NCBI GenBank assembly: GCA_000953695.1
Contig: LN554847.1
Span: forward strand, 1,181,801-1,245,800
Source: Aliivibrio wodanis
GTDB taxonomy: Bacteria; Pseudomonadota; Gammaproteobacteria; Enterobacterales; Vibrionaceae
DNA: 64,000 nt
Direction of reading: 5' to 3'
Position numbers and translations under genes: made by a program. Below are positions 51,479 to 61,071 of the stretch, piece by piece (positions within the stretch are counted from its first letter, which is position 1; the number at the start of each line of letters is the position of its first letter). The notes under the pieces are model-generated. The model saw only the letters and a list, made by a program, of their open reading frames with translations, was not told the DNA's origin and searched no databases.

Positions 51479-52471
51479 ATGACCATCAGAGACATTGCTA
51501 AATATTCAGGCGTTTCTATTGCTACGGTATCAAGAGTGATCAATAACAATGGTAAGGTATCTGACGCCGCACGGTACTCAGTAGAAGCCGCTATTGCTAA
51601 GTTCAATTACCAAAAACCGGAGCCTAAGAGAAAGAAAGCAACCAAGCTGTTTGGTGTAATTGTACGTAATATGAGCAATCCGTTTTTTGCTAAACTCATT
51701 GATGTATTAGAAGAGGAAGCTTATAAACACGGACGCAGTATTCTGTTGTTCAATAGTCGTAATAATTTAAAGCTTGAACAGACGTTTTTAGAAGAGTGTA
51801 AACATCATAATGTGGATGGCGTATTTCTTATTCCTCGCTCCTTAAAAGAACAACACATTCGCCCTCTTCAAAGCCTGCCATTTCCGGTGATCTTATTAAC
51901 GGTGACTTCACCACTCTGTCTAAGCATTGGAACGCATCATAAGCATGGTGGTAATTTAGTCGCAGAGCATTTTATTAAGCAGGGCTATCGACGTATTGGA
52001 TTTATTGGCAGTACAAACCAACAATCTGACCGTTTTATTGGCTTTCAAAATACATTATTAAATAAAGGCAGAGAACTTAACGAGGAACGTATTCTCACGC
52101 CTTATACAGTAGAGTCTTTGAAAGAGTTCGTACAAAGCCACATACTAAGCTCAGATAGACCATTAGAAGCACTTTTCTGCTCTGATGATATTTCAGCAAG
52201 TCATGTGTATAACCTGCTTAATAACACTAATCTAACTAAACAAATCGAGATAGTTGGTTTTGATGACACCTTTATTGCACAATCACTCGGTTTTTCTAGT
52301 GTTCATCAACCGATGCATCAAATTGCCCTTCGTGGCTTTGAATTAATGCTTGATGCTCTCAATAAACAAGAAATACAACAGACAGAGTTTCTTTTAGAAC
52401 CCAAGTTAATACTTAGAAATACCCCGCATCTTTTAGCTCAAAAACGAAGCAATGAAATATTGAAGGAATAA
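51479..52471 (+). CDS. scrR: LacI-family sucrose operon repressor
   Basis: 330 residues. N-terminal helix-turn-helix TIRDIAKYSGVSIATVSRVI with NNNGKVSDAARYSVEAAIAK, then the ligand domain (LFGVIVRNMSNPFFAKLIDV, YRRIGFIGSTNQQSDRF, EIVGFDDTFIAQSLGF). It is divergent from scrBAK and so most likely their repressor. The inducer in this family is fructose or a fructose-containing sugar. Ends with no clear terminator before the convergent channel gene. Confidence 0.9.
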   Translation: MTIRDIAKYSGVSIATVSRVINNNGKVSDAARYSVEAAIAKFNYQKPEPKRKKATKLFGVIVRNMSNPFFAKLIDVLEEEAYKHGRSILLFNSRNNLKLEQTFLEECKHHNVDGVFLIPRSLKEQHIRPLQSLPFPVILLTVTSPLCLSIGTHHKHGGNLVAEHFIKQGYRRIGFIGSTNQQSDRFIGFQNTLLNKGRELNEERILTPYTVESLKEFVQSHILSSDRPLEALFCSDDISASHVYNLLNNTNLTKQIEIVGFDDTFIAQSLGFSSVHQPMHQIALRGFELMLDALNKQEIQQTEFLLEPKLILRNTPHLLAQKRSNEILKE

Positions 52472-52572
52472 GTTAAAAAGCCACCTATAAAGAAACTCAA
52501 AATTGGCGGCTTAACGTTAATTTAATAAATCAATGCTATATTACCTTAGAAAAAGAAAGATTAAAGTGACAG

Positions 52573-53550
52573 TTAACGAGTCATTTTCTTTACGAACACC
52601 ACAACAAATAGAGCCATGGTAAAACTACCAAGAAAAGCTTCAAACGCAGCTATAAATCTGGCTACTCCTACCGGGGATATATCACCGTAACCCAAAGTAG
52701 TAAAAGTCACCACACTGAAATAAATAGCGTTGAAAAATTCAAAAATGTAAAATTTCCAACCTGTAATACCTGCATAGATGGGATTACTTGATGTCGTATC
52801 TAACAAAAAATAAGCCATTGCAGAGGCGAAAATGATCACAAAAGAAAACATCACAACACGTAATGGGGATTCACCATAGCCACAAAAAAGGTCGACACAT
52901 TTAGATATGATACGCTTAGAACTAAATAGCGGCATTTGATAACGACGATAGCGCATTTCTTTTTTGAAAAACGTTCCTGCGGTTTCAAACAGCCCTTGTT
53001 TTTCACACTGCTTTCTAATATTTCGACATACTTCTTCAGCTTCTTGGCACAACGCAACACTCAGTCTCTTATCTCTACTTTTAATCTCATTGATCACTTC
53101 TATCTCTTGTTTTAAACACCCACCCCAATCGACATTCTCTAAACGAGCCCGAGTCAGGTCCGCGCCTAGCAAATTACAATTTTCTAACTGAGCACAATGC
53201 AAATTGGCATTAATCAACTTAGCCTTCATTAAAGACGTGCCACGTAGGTCTAAACCGAAGAAATGAGCATCACTTAAATCAGCACGATAAAAATCGGCTC
53301 CGTGGCACTGAAACCCTTGCTTACAACCTCGATTTACTAAGTCGATATCCTGAAGATCAGTTTTCGCTAACTGAAAACCATCTAGAGGCTTGCCGGATTT
53401 CGCCCACGCTTCAACCTGATGTTTTATATCATCCTTGCTTTTATCAACCCCAGGATCATGCCAATAGCAAAGACCAGACTCACCACACGTTTGATCGCAC
53501 TGCCACCCTTCAAGGTTTTGATAGCTGCATTTATTATTAATATCGTTCAT
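52573..53550 (-). CDS. Pentapeptide-repeat protein fused to a 2-TM ion channel
   Basis: 325 residues. Residues 5-35 carry a Cys/His cluster (CSYQNLEGWQCDQTCGESGL, CYWHD) that looks like a zinc knuckle. Residues 60-145 are pentapeptide repeats (FYRADLSDAHFFGLDLRG, LMKAKLINANLHCAQLENCN, LLGADLTRARLENV). A helical linker leads to two membrane helices around residues 230-250 and 295-318 with the filter TLGYGD. The fusion puts a beta-helix on the cytosolic side of a K+-type channel. Role unknown. Confidence 0.85.
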   Translation of the reverse strand: MNDINNKCSYQNLEGWQCDQTCGESGLCYWHDPGVDKSKDDIKHQVEAWAKSGKPLDGFQLAKTDLQDIDLVNRGCKQGFQCHGADFYRADLSDAHFFGLDLRGTSLMKAKLINANLHCAQLENCNLLGADLTRARLENVDWGGCLKQEIEVINEIKSRDKRLSVALCQEAEEVCRNIRKQCEKQGLFETAGTFFKKEMRYRRYQMPLFSSKRIISKCVDLFCGYGESPLRVVMFSFVIIFASAMAYFLLDTTSSNPIYAGITGWKFYIFEFFNAIYFSVVTFTTLGYGDISPVGVARFIAAFEAFLGSFTMALFVVVFVKKMTR

Positions 53551-53649
53551 AGCGCCCCCTTACAAGGTAAGTGTAGGAGCTAGAAGGTTAATTACCACGT
53601 TAATAATAAAATAATCACTCGTTATTATAGTTATTACAGCAATCTAGGC

Positions 53650-54123
53650 TTACGATCTCGCTTCTAATTCTAATAATGCCTGTTTAATATCAATGCCTCC
53701 GGCATAACCAGTTAAGCTACCATTTTTACCAATCACGCGGTGGCAAGGTACAATAATCGAAATTGGGTTTTTACCATTCGCTCCGCCCACTGCTTGAGAA
53801 GCTTTTGGGTTACCCACTGCAATAGCAAGATCTTTATAACACCAAGTTTCACCATATGGGATTGTTGTTAATGCTTTCCATACCTTATTTTGAAACTCTG
53901 TGCCATTTGCCGCTAATGGAATAGAAAATTCACGACGTTCACCGCTAAAATATTCCTGTAACTGCAGAACTGTCAATTTCAAAATAGGATGGTCATCTGC
54001 TTGCGTTCCAAAATCACTTAATTCCATCTTATGACTTTCAAACCAAACACCAAGTAAGCCATCGTCATTCGCGTTGGCAGTCACAAGACCTAATGGACTT
54101 TCAAATTGAGTATAAACATTCAT
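53650..54123 (-). CDS. ogt: Methylated-DNA-protein-cysteine methyltransferase
   Basis: 157 residues from the ATG at 54121-54123, which has a strong GAGGAGG site; the longer frame reaches into the ArsR gene. The active site PCHRVIGKNGSLTGYAGG contains the acceptor Cys, and WKALTTIPYGETWCYKDLA with AVGGANGKNP completes the DNA-binding domain. It repairs O6-alkylguanine by transferring the alkyl group to its own cysteine. It follows the ArsR gene directly, so both are probably in one transcript. Confidence 0.94.
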   Translation of the reverse strand: MNVYTQFESPLGLVTANANDDGLLGVWFESHKMELSDFGTQADDHPILKLTVLQLQEYFSGERREFSIPLAANGTEFQNKVWKALTTIPYGETWCYKDLAIAVGNPKASQAVGGANGKNPISIIVPCHRVIGKNGSLTGYAGGIDIKQALLELEARS

Positions 54124-54124
54124 A

Positions 54125-54433
54125 TTATTGTTCCTCCTCATTACAAGCTTCATCAAAACAGCACTCATCTTGTAAAAAACCAATCACTGAGGTGAGTTTG
54201 TCATATTCCGCCACACAGAAAAGAGTTCTACCTTCACGGCGCTGTGAAATTAAGCCAGCAGAGACTAAACCTGAGACATGGTGAGACAAGGTTGATCCTG
54301 GAATATCTAGCTTTTCCTGTAAACCACCAACAGCAACACCTTGATAACCCGCTCGCACAACGCCTTTATAAATCGCTAAACGTGTCGGATGACCTAATTC
54401 TTTCAATGCTTTAGCAACAACTTCTATATCCAT
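54125..54433 (-). CDS. ArsR-family repressor
   Basis: 102 residues from the ATG at 54431-54433 (GAGGG upstream). The winged helix has LKELGHPTRLAIYKGVVRAG, LQEKLDIPGSTLSHHVSGLV, SAGLISQRREGRTLF. The end DECCFDEACNEEEQ carries three Cys, likely ligands for arsenite or another soft metal. It is divergent from the ArsP-like permease gene, with two matching palindromes between them. Confidence 0.88.
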   Translation of the reverse strand: MDIEVVAKALKELGHPTRLAIYKGVVRAGYQGVAVGGLQEKLDIPGSTLSHHVSGLVSAGLISQRREGRTLFCVAEYDKLTSVIGFLQDECCFDEACNEEEQ

Positions 54434-54454
54434 GCTCAGACCCTCTTTGAATTT

Positions 54455-54528
54455 ATATTTCGATAATACTAGAAATAACTTGATCATGCTAATCCTTAAG
54501 AGTATATTTCGATTATTCCAGAAATATA
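54455..54528. promoter_or_regulatory. Two ArsR-type operators between arsR-like and permease genes
   Basis: TATTTCGATAATACTAGAAA (54455-54474) and TATTTCGATTATTCCAGAAA (54505-54524) share the core ATTTCGATWATWCYAGAAAT, an interrupted palindrome. One stands just before each divergent gene. Confidence 0.72.
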
Positions 54529-54541
54529 GAGATTTTGAGTT

Positions 54542-55462
54542 ATGTTTACAATTACACAAGACATGGTGATGGACACCTTAAATATGTTCGCTTTCTTAGC
54601 GGCTGAGTTAACCGTACTATTCCTATTAATTAGCTACCTTGTTGGCGTCTTACAGGAATACATTCCACCAGCGAAGATCCAAAGTATTCTGAGTGGGAAA
54701 AATGGCCGAGGCTATATTGTTGCCGGCTTACTTGGTGCAATTACGCCGTTTTGCTCATGCTCAACTATTCCTTTTTTGAAAGGTCTATTAAGAGCTAAAG
54801 CTGGGTTTGGTACCATGATGGTGTTCTTGTTTGCAAGCCCACTATTAAACCCAATCATTATTGGACTATTCGCTGTCACCTTTGGTCTTAAAGTGACTGT
54901 GTTCTACTTTGCAATTGCAATGGGTGTATCCATTATTGCAGGTTACACCTTAGAAAAACTGGGCTTTGAAAAATACGTAAAAGAAAGCGCGTATATCGCA
55001 CCTGAATCAAAAGGCTGTGGTTCAACCTGTGGCGCTGCGAAAAAAGCACCTCAAAGTAAATGGATTAAAATTTGGAACAGTACTTGGACTGATTTTAAGA
55101 AAGTATTGCCTTATTTAATTGGTGGTATTGCTCTTGGCTCAATGATTTATGGCTTTATGCCAACAGAATTCGTTGCTCGTATCGCAAGTGAAAATAACCC
55201 ATTTGCTATCCCAGTTGCGGCGGTCATTGGTATTCCTCTTTACATTCGTGCTGAAGCGGTTATTCCACTAAGTGCAGCACTAGCAGCAAAAGGAATGAGT
55301 CTTGGTGCAGTAATGGCGTTAATCATTGGTAGTGCAGGGGCAAGTTTAACCGAAGTAATTTTGCTTAAATCTATCTTCAAAAACCAAATGATTACGGCAT
55401 TCTTAATCGTGATCTTGGGTATGGCAGTAAGTGCAGGATTTTTATACCAATTTATGTTTTAG
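54542..55462 (+). CDS. ArsP/YraQ-family permease (PF03773)
   Basis: 306 residues with eight or so membrane helices in two halves. The family hallmark TPFCSCSTIPFLKGLLRA with its Cys pair, FASPLLNPIIIG, and the second-half repeat IGIPLYIRAEAVIPLSAALA are all present; a cytosolic loop CGSTCGAAKK adds two Cys. Related ArsP proteins export trivalent organoarsenicals. The divergent ArsR gene and shared operators support a metalloid-export role, but the substrate is inferred. Confidence 0.85.
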   Translation: MFTITQDMVMDTLNMFAFLAAELTVLFLLISYLVGVLQEYIPPAKIQSILSGKNGRGYIVAGLLGAITPFCSCSTIPFLKGLLRAKAGFGTMMVFLFASPLLNPIIIGLFAVTFGLKVTVFYFAIAMGVSIIAGYTLEKLGFEKYVKESAYIAPESKGCGSTCGAAKKAPQSKWIKIWNSTWTDFKKVLPYLIGGIALGSMIYGFMPTEFVARIASENNPFAIPVAAVIGIPLYIRAEAVIPLSAALAAKGMSLGAVMALIIGSAGASLTEVILLKSIFKNQMITAFLIVILGMAVSAGFLYQFMF

Positions 55463-55478
55463 TTAGTACTAAAATCTT

Positions 55479-55516
55479 ATAACCCCCACAGTTGACTATC
55501 CAACATTGGGGGTTAT
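55479..55516 (+). terminator. Terminator after the permease gene
   Basis: ATAACCCCCA pairs with TGGGGGTTAT, followed by TTCATAATAAAG. It separates the permease gene from the convergent glpD. Confidence 0.8.
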
Positions 55517-55552
55517 TTCATAATAAAGATTATTTGAGGGTCGCTTTATCGT

Positions 55553-57100
55553 TTAGCTTACTTGAGCAAGTATAACTCTCTTTTTTGTTCCTAATTTCTC
55601 AATCATATATTGAGTAACTTCAGCTTGCTGCTCTTGAGTCAAATATAAACCAAGTTTAGTTCTTCGCCATAAGATATCTTCAGCTTTTTGAGAGAATTCA
55701 TGATTGATCAAATAATCAATCTCAGCTTGATATACCCCTTCAGAAAATACACGCCCCATATCAGTTTCAGAGTTTATATTTTCCAATAATGTCCAGACTA
55801 ATGTACCAAATTGATTTACATATCGTGTTGCTGTTTTCTCTGACAACCATGAATGTTGACTACAAATATTACTAACCAATTGCGTTCGCGGATAATCAAA
55901 ATCGCCACCTGGTAATGCTACATTTCTTGTCCATGGTGTTCCCATTTTAGAGAAGTATGGGTTTAGCATTTTCATTGCTGTTTCACCCAGTTTTCTATAC
56001 GTCGTTAGCTTTCCACCAAAAATAGACAACAATGGTGCTTGATCTAATTCTTGTTCTAATTCCAGAGTGTAATCACGAGTAATCGCTTGAGGTGAATCAG
56101 ATTCATCATCACATAATGGGCGTACGCCACTGTAAGTCCACACTACATCATCACGATCTATTTGTTCAACAAAATGTTGGTTTACAACATCAATTAAATA
56201 GTTAACTTCATCTTTTGATATTTCTACTTTTCTTGGGTCGCCTTTATATTCAACATCTGTAGTGCCTATGATTGAAAAGTCTTCCATGTAAGGGATAACG
56301 AAAACAATACGATTATCTCTATTTTGTAGAATATACGCTTGCTCTTCATCATGAATTTTTGGCACGACAATATGTGAGCCTTTTACCAAGCGGATATTAC
56401 GAGGGGACTCATCTTCTAAGCTGTCATCAAAGAACTGTTTAACCCATGGCCCCGCCGCATTAACAAGTGCCTTGGCTTTTCGCTCAAAACGCGTGTTTGT
56501 TTGCTCATCAAAAATAGTCACATGCCAAATATCATCAACACGAGTGGCTTTTTCAACACGACAATAATTCTTTACTTCTGCGCCGTTTTTCTCTGCAGCC
56601 ATTGCATTTAAGATAACCAAACGAGCATCATCAACCCAACAGTCTGAATATTCAAACCCTTTAGTCATTTCAGGCTTTAATAAACCTGATGCAGCAAGGT
56701 TAACTGAATGACTTGCAGGAAGTGTTGTACGTTTACCTAAATTATCATAGAGGAACAGGCCAGCACGGATCATCCATGCAGGTCGTAAGAATGGGCGATG
56801 AGGTAAACGAAAACGCATTGGCTTTGCAATATGTGGTGCTTTAGCTAATAACACTTCACGTTCAGCAAGTGCTTCAGAGACTAAACGAAACTCATAATGT
56901 TCTAAATAGCGCAAACCACCGTGAATTAACTTTGAGCTTGCTGATGATGTTGCAGAAGCAAAGTCAGATGCTTCATATAAGCCAACAGTTAGTCCTCGAC
57001 CAGCAGCATCAGCAGCAACACCGGCCCCATTAATACCACCACCAACTACAATTAAATCTAAAACAGCGCAAGTTGTGTGTGTTTGGTTTTCATTATTCAT
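55553..57100 (-). CDS. glpD: Aerobic glycerol-3-phosphate dehydrogenase
   Basis: 515 residues. FAD-binding start VVGGGINGAGVAADAAGRGL, then SKLIHGGLRYLEHYEF, IIGTTDVEY, SGVRPLCDDESDSPQ and the C-terminal domain with EVTQYMIEKLG. It oxidises glycerol 3-phosphate to dihydroxyacetone phosphate at the inner membrane and passes electrons to ubiquinone. It follows glpR after a terminator and has GlpR-like operators before it, so it forms a separate transcript in the glycerol regulon. Confidence 0.95.
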   Translation of the reverse strand: MNNENQTHTTCAVLDLIVVGGGINGAGVAADAAGRGLTVGLYEASDFASATSSASSKLIHGGLRYLEHYEFRLVSEALAEREVLLAKAPHIAKPMRFRLPHRPFLRPAWMIRAGLFLYDNLGKRTTLPASHSVNLAASGLLKPEMTKGFEYSDCWVDDARLVILNAMAAEKNGAEVKNYCRVEKATRVDDIWHVTIFDEQTNTRFERKAKALVNAAGPWVKQFFDDSLEDESPRNIRLVKGSHIVVPKIHDEEQAYILQNRDNRIVFVIPYMEDFSIIGTTDVEYKGDPRKVEISKDEVNYLIDVVNQHFVEQIDRDDVVWTYSGVRPLCDDESDSPQAITRDYTLELEQELDQAPLLSIFGGKLTTYRKLGETAMKMLNPYFSKMGTPWTRNVALPGGDFDYPRTQLVSNICSQHSWLSEKTATRYVNQFGTLVWTLLENINSETDMGRVFSEGVYQAEIDYLINHEFSQKAEDILWRRTKLGLYLTQEQQAEVTQYMIEKLGTKKRVILAQVS

Positions 57101-57123
57101 AGTAGTGACCTCAAATGCCCAAC

Positions 57124-57209
57124 AATGAGCGAACGAACATTAATTACGATAAAGAGACGATATCTTAACTTTCGTTTTTAGTCACTTTTTATTTTCGATT
57201 TCGAACATT
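57124..57209 (-). promoter_or_regulatory. GlpR operators before glpD
   Basis: TATTTTCGATTTCGAACATT (57190-57209) fits the GlpR consensus WATGTTCGWTWWCGAACATW closely. AATGAGCGAACGAACATTA (57124-57142) is a second, weaker site. The pair lies 25-110 bases before the start of glpD. Confidence 0.72.
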
Positions 57210-57228
57210 TAGTGTGATACAGATACAA

Positions 57229-57264
57229 AAAATCCCTGATCTTAGTCAAGAACAGGGATTTTTT
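57229..57264 (-). terminator. Terminator after glpR
   Basis: AAAAATCCCTG pairs with CAGGGATTTTT. On the minus strand it is followed by a T-run. It lies about 20 bases past the glpR stop. Confidence 0.88.
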
Positions 57265-57282
57265 ATTTATTAAAAGTGAGCG

Positions 57283-58050
57283 CTACTTTGAAATTACTTC
57301 ATAAGGGACTTCATTATCTTTTAGAATTGCGACGATCTCTTCTGGTGGCTCTTGATCGGTAATAATCATTTGCAGTTCACTAATATTACCTAAGTTCACC
57401 ATCGCATTACGACCAAATTTTGTATGATCAACCGCAAGGTAAACACTACGACTATTCTCAATAATCGCTTTTTTCACTCGAACTTCATGATAATCAAAAT
57501 CCAATAGTGAACCATCATAATCAATACCACTGATCCCCAATATGCCGAAATCTAAACGGAACTGTTTGATGAAATCTAACGTTGCTTCACCTACAATCCC
57601 ACCATCGCGGTTACGAACTTCACCACCAGCGAGGATAACTTTAAAATCTGGATTTGCCATTAAGATCATAGCTACATTGATGTTGTTCGTTACCACACGT
57701 AAATCTTTATGGTTTTTAACCAGTGCCTTTGCTACAGATTCTGGTGTAGTACCAATATCAATAAATAGAGTAGCACCATCTGGTATATGTTTCGCTAACG
57801 CTTCTGCAATCGTATCTTTCTCATTCAACTGCATTACTTTACGGGTGGTGTATTCTGTATTAACCGAGCTTAATGGAATAGTGGCACCACCATGATGACG
57901 GCGGATTTTATTCTCATCTGCTAGTTCATTTAAATCACGACGAATGGTTTGTGGACTGACTTTGAATTGCTCCACTAAATCTTCAGTGCTGACGTATCCA
58001 TGTTGTTGCACAAGGTTTACGATTTCTTGATGTCTTGATAATTGCTTCAC
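57283..58050 (-). CDS. glpR: DeoR-family glycerol-3-phosphate regulon repressor
   Basis: 255 residues from a GTG start with AGGGGGAG before it. N-terminal helix-turn-helix QEIVNLVQQHGYVSTEDLVE, FKVSPQTIRRDLNELADENK, IRRHHGGA; the sugar-phosphate isomerase-like domain has DGATLFIDIGTTPESVAKAL and GILGISGIDYDGSLLDFD. In this family the inducer is glycerol 3-phosphate. It is placed between glpK and glpD, its presumed targets. Confidence 0.94.
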   Translation of the reverse strand: MKQLSRHQEIVNLVQQHGYVSTEDLVEQFKVSPQTIRRDLNELADENKIRRHHGGATIPLSSVNTEYTTRKVMQLNEKDTIAEALAKHIPDGATLFIDIGTTPESVAKALVKNHKDLRVVTNNINVAMILMANPDFKVILAGGEVRNRDGGIVGEATLDFIKQFRLDFGILGISGIDYDGSLLDFDYHEVRVKKAIIENSRSVYLAVDHTKFGRNAMVNLGNISELQMIITDQEPPEEIVAILKDNEVPYEVISK

Positions 58051-58185
58051 GAATTACTCCCCCTAATTTCGATCAATCAATGACTTATATTTTTCAACTC
58101 AAATCAGTGTACTAAAGAAAATATAAGGAATGAAATTTTTGACGTAAATATGCGTGATATATATCAAACAAAGTTCGGAAAAGAA

Positions 58186-58213
58186 AAAGGAGCACATAAA
58201 ATGCACTCCTTTC
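58186..58213 (-). terminator. Terminator after glpK
   Basis: AAAGGAG pairs with CTCCTTT, extended by GCA/TGT, with T-rich bases following on the minus strand, about 30 bases past the glpK stop. Confidence 0.75.
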
Positions 58214-58240
58214 GTTTATTTAACCATCAAATTAGATTAA

Positions 58241-59755
58241 TTACTCTTCGTCATGCATCTCTGCCCACGATTGTGCACACTTAACTGCGCGTTTCCAACC
58301 ACGGTAACGTTGATTACGTTTCTCTTCATCATGATGAGGTTCAAACGAACGATCAATGACGGCCTTACCTGCCAGTTCATCTAAGCCACCCCAGAAACCA
58401 ACCGCTAAGCCAGCAAGGTAAGCTGCCCCTAACGCCGTTACTTCAGTAACTTGTGGACGATGAACAGCAACATCTAATACATCTGATTGGAATTGCATTA
58501 GGAAGTTATTGGCTACTGCTCCACCATCTACTCGAAGTGCTGATAGCTTAATCCCTGAATCCGCTTGCATCGCATCAATTACATCACGAGTTTGGTAAGC
58601 AATACTTTCTAGTGTTGCTCGAATAATATGGTTTGAACCACAACCACGCGTTAAGCCAACAATCGTACCACGAGCATACGCATCCCAATATGGAGCGCCT
58701 AGGCCAGTAAAAGCAGGAACAACATAAACACCATTTGATGAATCAACTTTAGTTGCAAAGTATTCTGAATCCTTCGCATCTGCCAATAGTTTCATTTCAT
58801 CACGAAGCCATTGAATTGAAGCTCCACCCATAAATACCGCACCTTCAAGTGCGTAAGAGGCTTCACCGCGAGGACCACAAGCAAGTGTTGTAAGTAGGCC
58901 ATTTCTAGACGTTACTTTCTCTTTACCGGTGTTCATTAACAAGAAACAACCCGTACCGTAGGTATTTTTCGCTTGACCTTGCTCCACACACATTTGACCG
59001 TAAAGTGCTGCTTGTTGATCCCCTGCAATACCTGCAATTGGAATACGTGTACCGCCTTTACCACCAATGTTTGTTTCACCATATACTTCAGATGACGACT
59101 TCACTTCTGGCATCATTGAAAGTGGAATATCTAATTCTTTCAGTAGTTTTTCATCCCACTGAAGCGTATTGATATTAAACACCATGGTACGTGATGCATT
59201 GGTATAATCTGTCACGTGAACACGCCCTTGTGTCATCTTCCACACAAGCCAAGTATCAACGGTACCAAACAATAATTTACCTGCTTCAGCGTCTTCACGA
59301 GCGCCTTCAACATTATCAAGAATCCACTTAATTTTTGTACCAGAAAAATATGGGTCAACAACTAAACCTGTATTTTCACGAATGTATTCTTCAAGACCTG
59401 CTTCTTTCAGTTTTTCACACGTATCAGCTGTACGACGACATTGCCAAACAATCGCGTTATAAACAGGTTTACCCGTTTCTTTATTCCAAACAATCGTCGT
59501 TTCACGTTGGTTAGTAATACCAATTGCAGCAATTTGATCACTACGAATGCCCGCTTTTGCTAAAGTTTCAACTAGAGTCGAACTTTGTGTTGCGTAGATC
59601 TCTAATGGATCATGCTCAACCCAGCCTGCTTGAGGGTAAATCTGGGTAAATTCACGCTGAGAAACACTGACAATATTCGCGTCGTGGTCAAGAATGACGG
59701 CACGAGAGCTAGTAGTTCCTTGGTCAAGTGCAACAATGTATTTTTGCTCAGTCAT
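58241..59755 (-). CDS. glpK: Glycerol kinase
   Basis: 504 residues, FGGY family. [20 protein letters not shown] at the start, [23 protein letters not shown] with the glycerol-binding residues, [14 protein letters not shown], the ATPase-fold boxes [15 protein letters not shown] and [13 protein letters not shown], and [19 protein letters not shown]. It phosphorylates incoming glycerol, trapping it as glycerol 3-phosphate. It is 75 bases after glpF, in one operon. Confidence 0.97.
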   Translation of the reverse strand: MTEQKYIVALDQGTTSSRAVILDHDANIVSVSQREFTQIYPQAGWVEHDPLEIYATQSSTLVETLAKAGIRSDQIAAIGITNQRETTIVWNKETGKPVYNAIVWQCRRTADTCEKLKEAGLEEYIRENTGLVVDPYFSGTKIKWILDNVEGAREDAEAGKLLFGTVDTWLVWKMTQGRVHVTDYTNASRTMVFNINTLQWDEKLLKELDIPLSMMPEVKSSSEVYGETNIGGKGGTRIPIAGIAGDQQAALYGQMCVEQGQAKNTYGTGCFLLMNTGKEKVTSRNGLLTTLACGPRGEASYALEGAVFMGGASIQWLRDEMKLLADAKDSEYFATKVDSSNGVYVVPAFTGLGAPYWDAYARGTIVGLTRGCGSNHIIRATLESIAYQTRDVIDAMQADSGIKLSALRVDGGAVANNFLMQFQSDVLDVAVHRPQVTEVTALGAAYLAGLAVGFWGGLDELAGKAVIDRSFEPHHDEEKRNQRYRGWKRAVKCAQSWAEMHDEE

Positions 59756-59830
59756 GATGGAATCCTTTTATGTATAATTTTTAATGTATTAACTCGTAGG
59801 GATATACTTGTTAGTTTTTTATTTATTATA

Positions 59831-60685
59831 TTAAGCTTCAGCTGTTTTGGCTTCTTCTTCCGTTTCACACTGATTCGGAATTGTACAGCCTTGACCTGCT
59901 GTTGGTAGATAAGCACCAATCATTTTTGGGTAAGCCCAGCCACCGAAACACGCACCTGCAATTGGCGCTAGGATTGGTACGATAAAGTATGGGATTTCTT
60001 TTGCTCCTGTTAGGGCGTAATCCCAACCTGCTAAGTAAGCAAACAGTTTTGGTCCAAAATCACGAGCAGGGTTCATTGCAAAGCCAGTTAGAGGACCAAG
60101 AGAACCACCGATAACCGCAATCAGAATACCAATAAGTAATGGGTTCATTGCACCACGAGATGCGCCATTATGCTCATCACCTAATGCTAAAATACCAAAC
60201 ATAAGAACAGCAGTAATTACAAATTCAACAGCAAACGCGCCTAGCATCGATAAAGAAGGGTGGGGATAAGTTGAAAAGATACCAGCGGTTGATAGTGCAG
60301 CTTCACTGCTTCGTAAAAAACCATTCGCAATTTCATAATCAGCAAACAGGTTACTATATAAAGCATAGACCAATGCCGCCGAGCAGAAAGCCCCTAGCAG
60401 TTGGGAAATAATATATGGAATCACTTTTGCTTTATTGAATCCATGAAAAGCAGCAAGAGCAATAGTTACTGCTGGATTAATATGTGCACCAGATACACCT
60501 GCAGTACAATAAATAGCTATCGAGACACCAAAGCCCCAAATGATACTCACTTCCCATTGACCAAACTCAGCTCCAGTAAGTACGAGTGCAGCAACACAGC
60601 CAACACCAAAGAAGATCAATAAGCCTGTTCCTATAAACTCAGCGAGACATTCGCCAAACAGAGTGTGTTGTTTTTTAGTTGTCAT
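59831..60685 (-). CDS. glpF: Glycerol facilitator (aquaglyceroporin)
   Basis: 284 residues of the MIP family. Six membrane helices and the two NPA boxes: SGAHINPAVTIAL (near residue 66) and GFAMNPARDFGPKLF (near residue 203); the Asp after the second NPAR marks a glycerol rather than water channel. It lets glycerol enter by diffusion for phosphorylation by GlpK, encoded next. The C-terminal tail (GCTIPNQCETEEEAKTAEA) is cytosolic. Confidence 0.96.
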   Translation of the reverse strand: MTTKKQHTLFGECLAEFIGTGLLIFFGVGCVAALVLTGAEFGQWEVSIIWGFGVSIAIYCTAGVSGAHINPAVTIALAAFHGFNKAKVIPYIISQLLGAFCSAALVYALYSNLFADYEIANGFLRSSEAALSTAGIFSTYPHPSLSMLGAFAVEFVITAVLMFGILALGDEHNGASRGAMNPLLIGILIAVIGGSLGPLTGFAMNPARDFGPKLFAYLAGWDYALTGAKEIPYFIVPILAPIAGACFGGWAYPKMIGAYLPTAGQGCTIPNQCETEEEAKTAEA

Positions 60686-61071
60686 GATTCATTCCTTTGT
60701 TTGTTATGAACTCACTTCATCAAACTCTGCATTGCAGGTTTACTACACAAGATAAAGGGCTCAATTATTATAAAAATTGTTATACAGCATTCACGTTAAG
60801 CAGCGAGAAATGTACTCCTTTTATAATTAATTGAAATATCAGCAAAGCCAAATTGAGCATTCGAGCACAAAAAATGCGTGTTAGAATAACAAAAAGAAGA
60901 TCTAGAGCATGAAATAAGCAAACGAACAGGTATGACCAGATAGAGTTGTAATTGAAAAGAAGGGAGAAACAAGAGGGAATTAAGATAGTTCTTCTCTATA
61001 GCTCAATAAAATAAATGTTCGTTTGGATACATTAACCATCAAAACGAACATTTAATTAGATTAGATTCAAA
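60686..61071. other. 386-bp spacer upstream of glpF
   Basis: No gene found. AATAAGCAAACGAACAGG at 60913-60930 resembles the weaker glpD site (AATGAGCGAACGAACATT), so it is a possible GlpR operator for glpFK. Another possible degenerate site is TTGAGCATTCGAGCACA near 60851. The right end holds the hairpin listed at 61013-61053. Confidence 0.55.
61013..61053 (-). terminator. Hairpin after the YnjB-like gene (terminator, with GlpR-like half sites)
   Basis: AAATGTTCGTTT (61013-61024) and AAACGAACATTT (61042-61053) are perfectly complementary with a 17-base loop; the minus strand continues ATTTTATTG. It lies just past the stop at 61072. The arms ATGTTCG/CGAACAT are also GlpR half sites, but too far apart for one standard operator. 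Confidence 0.6.
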
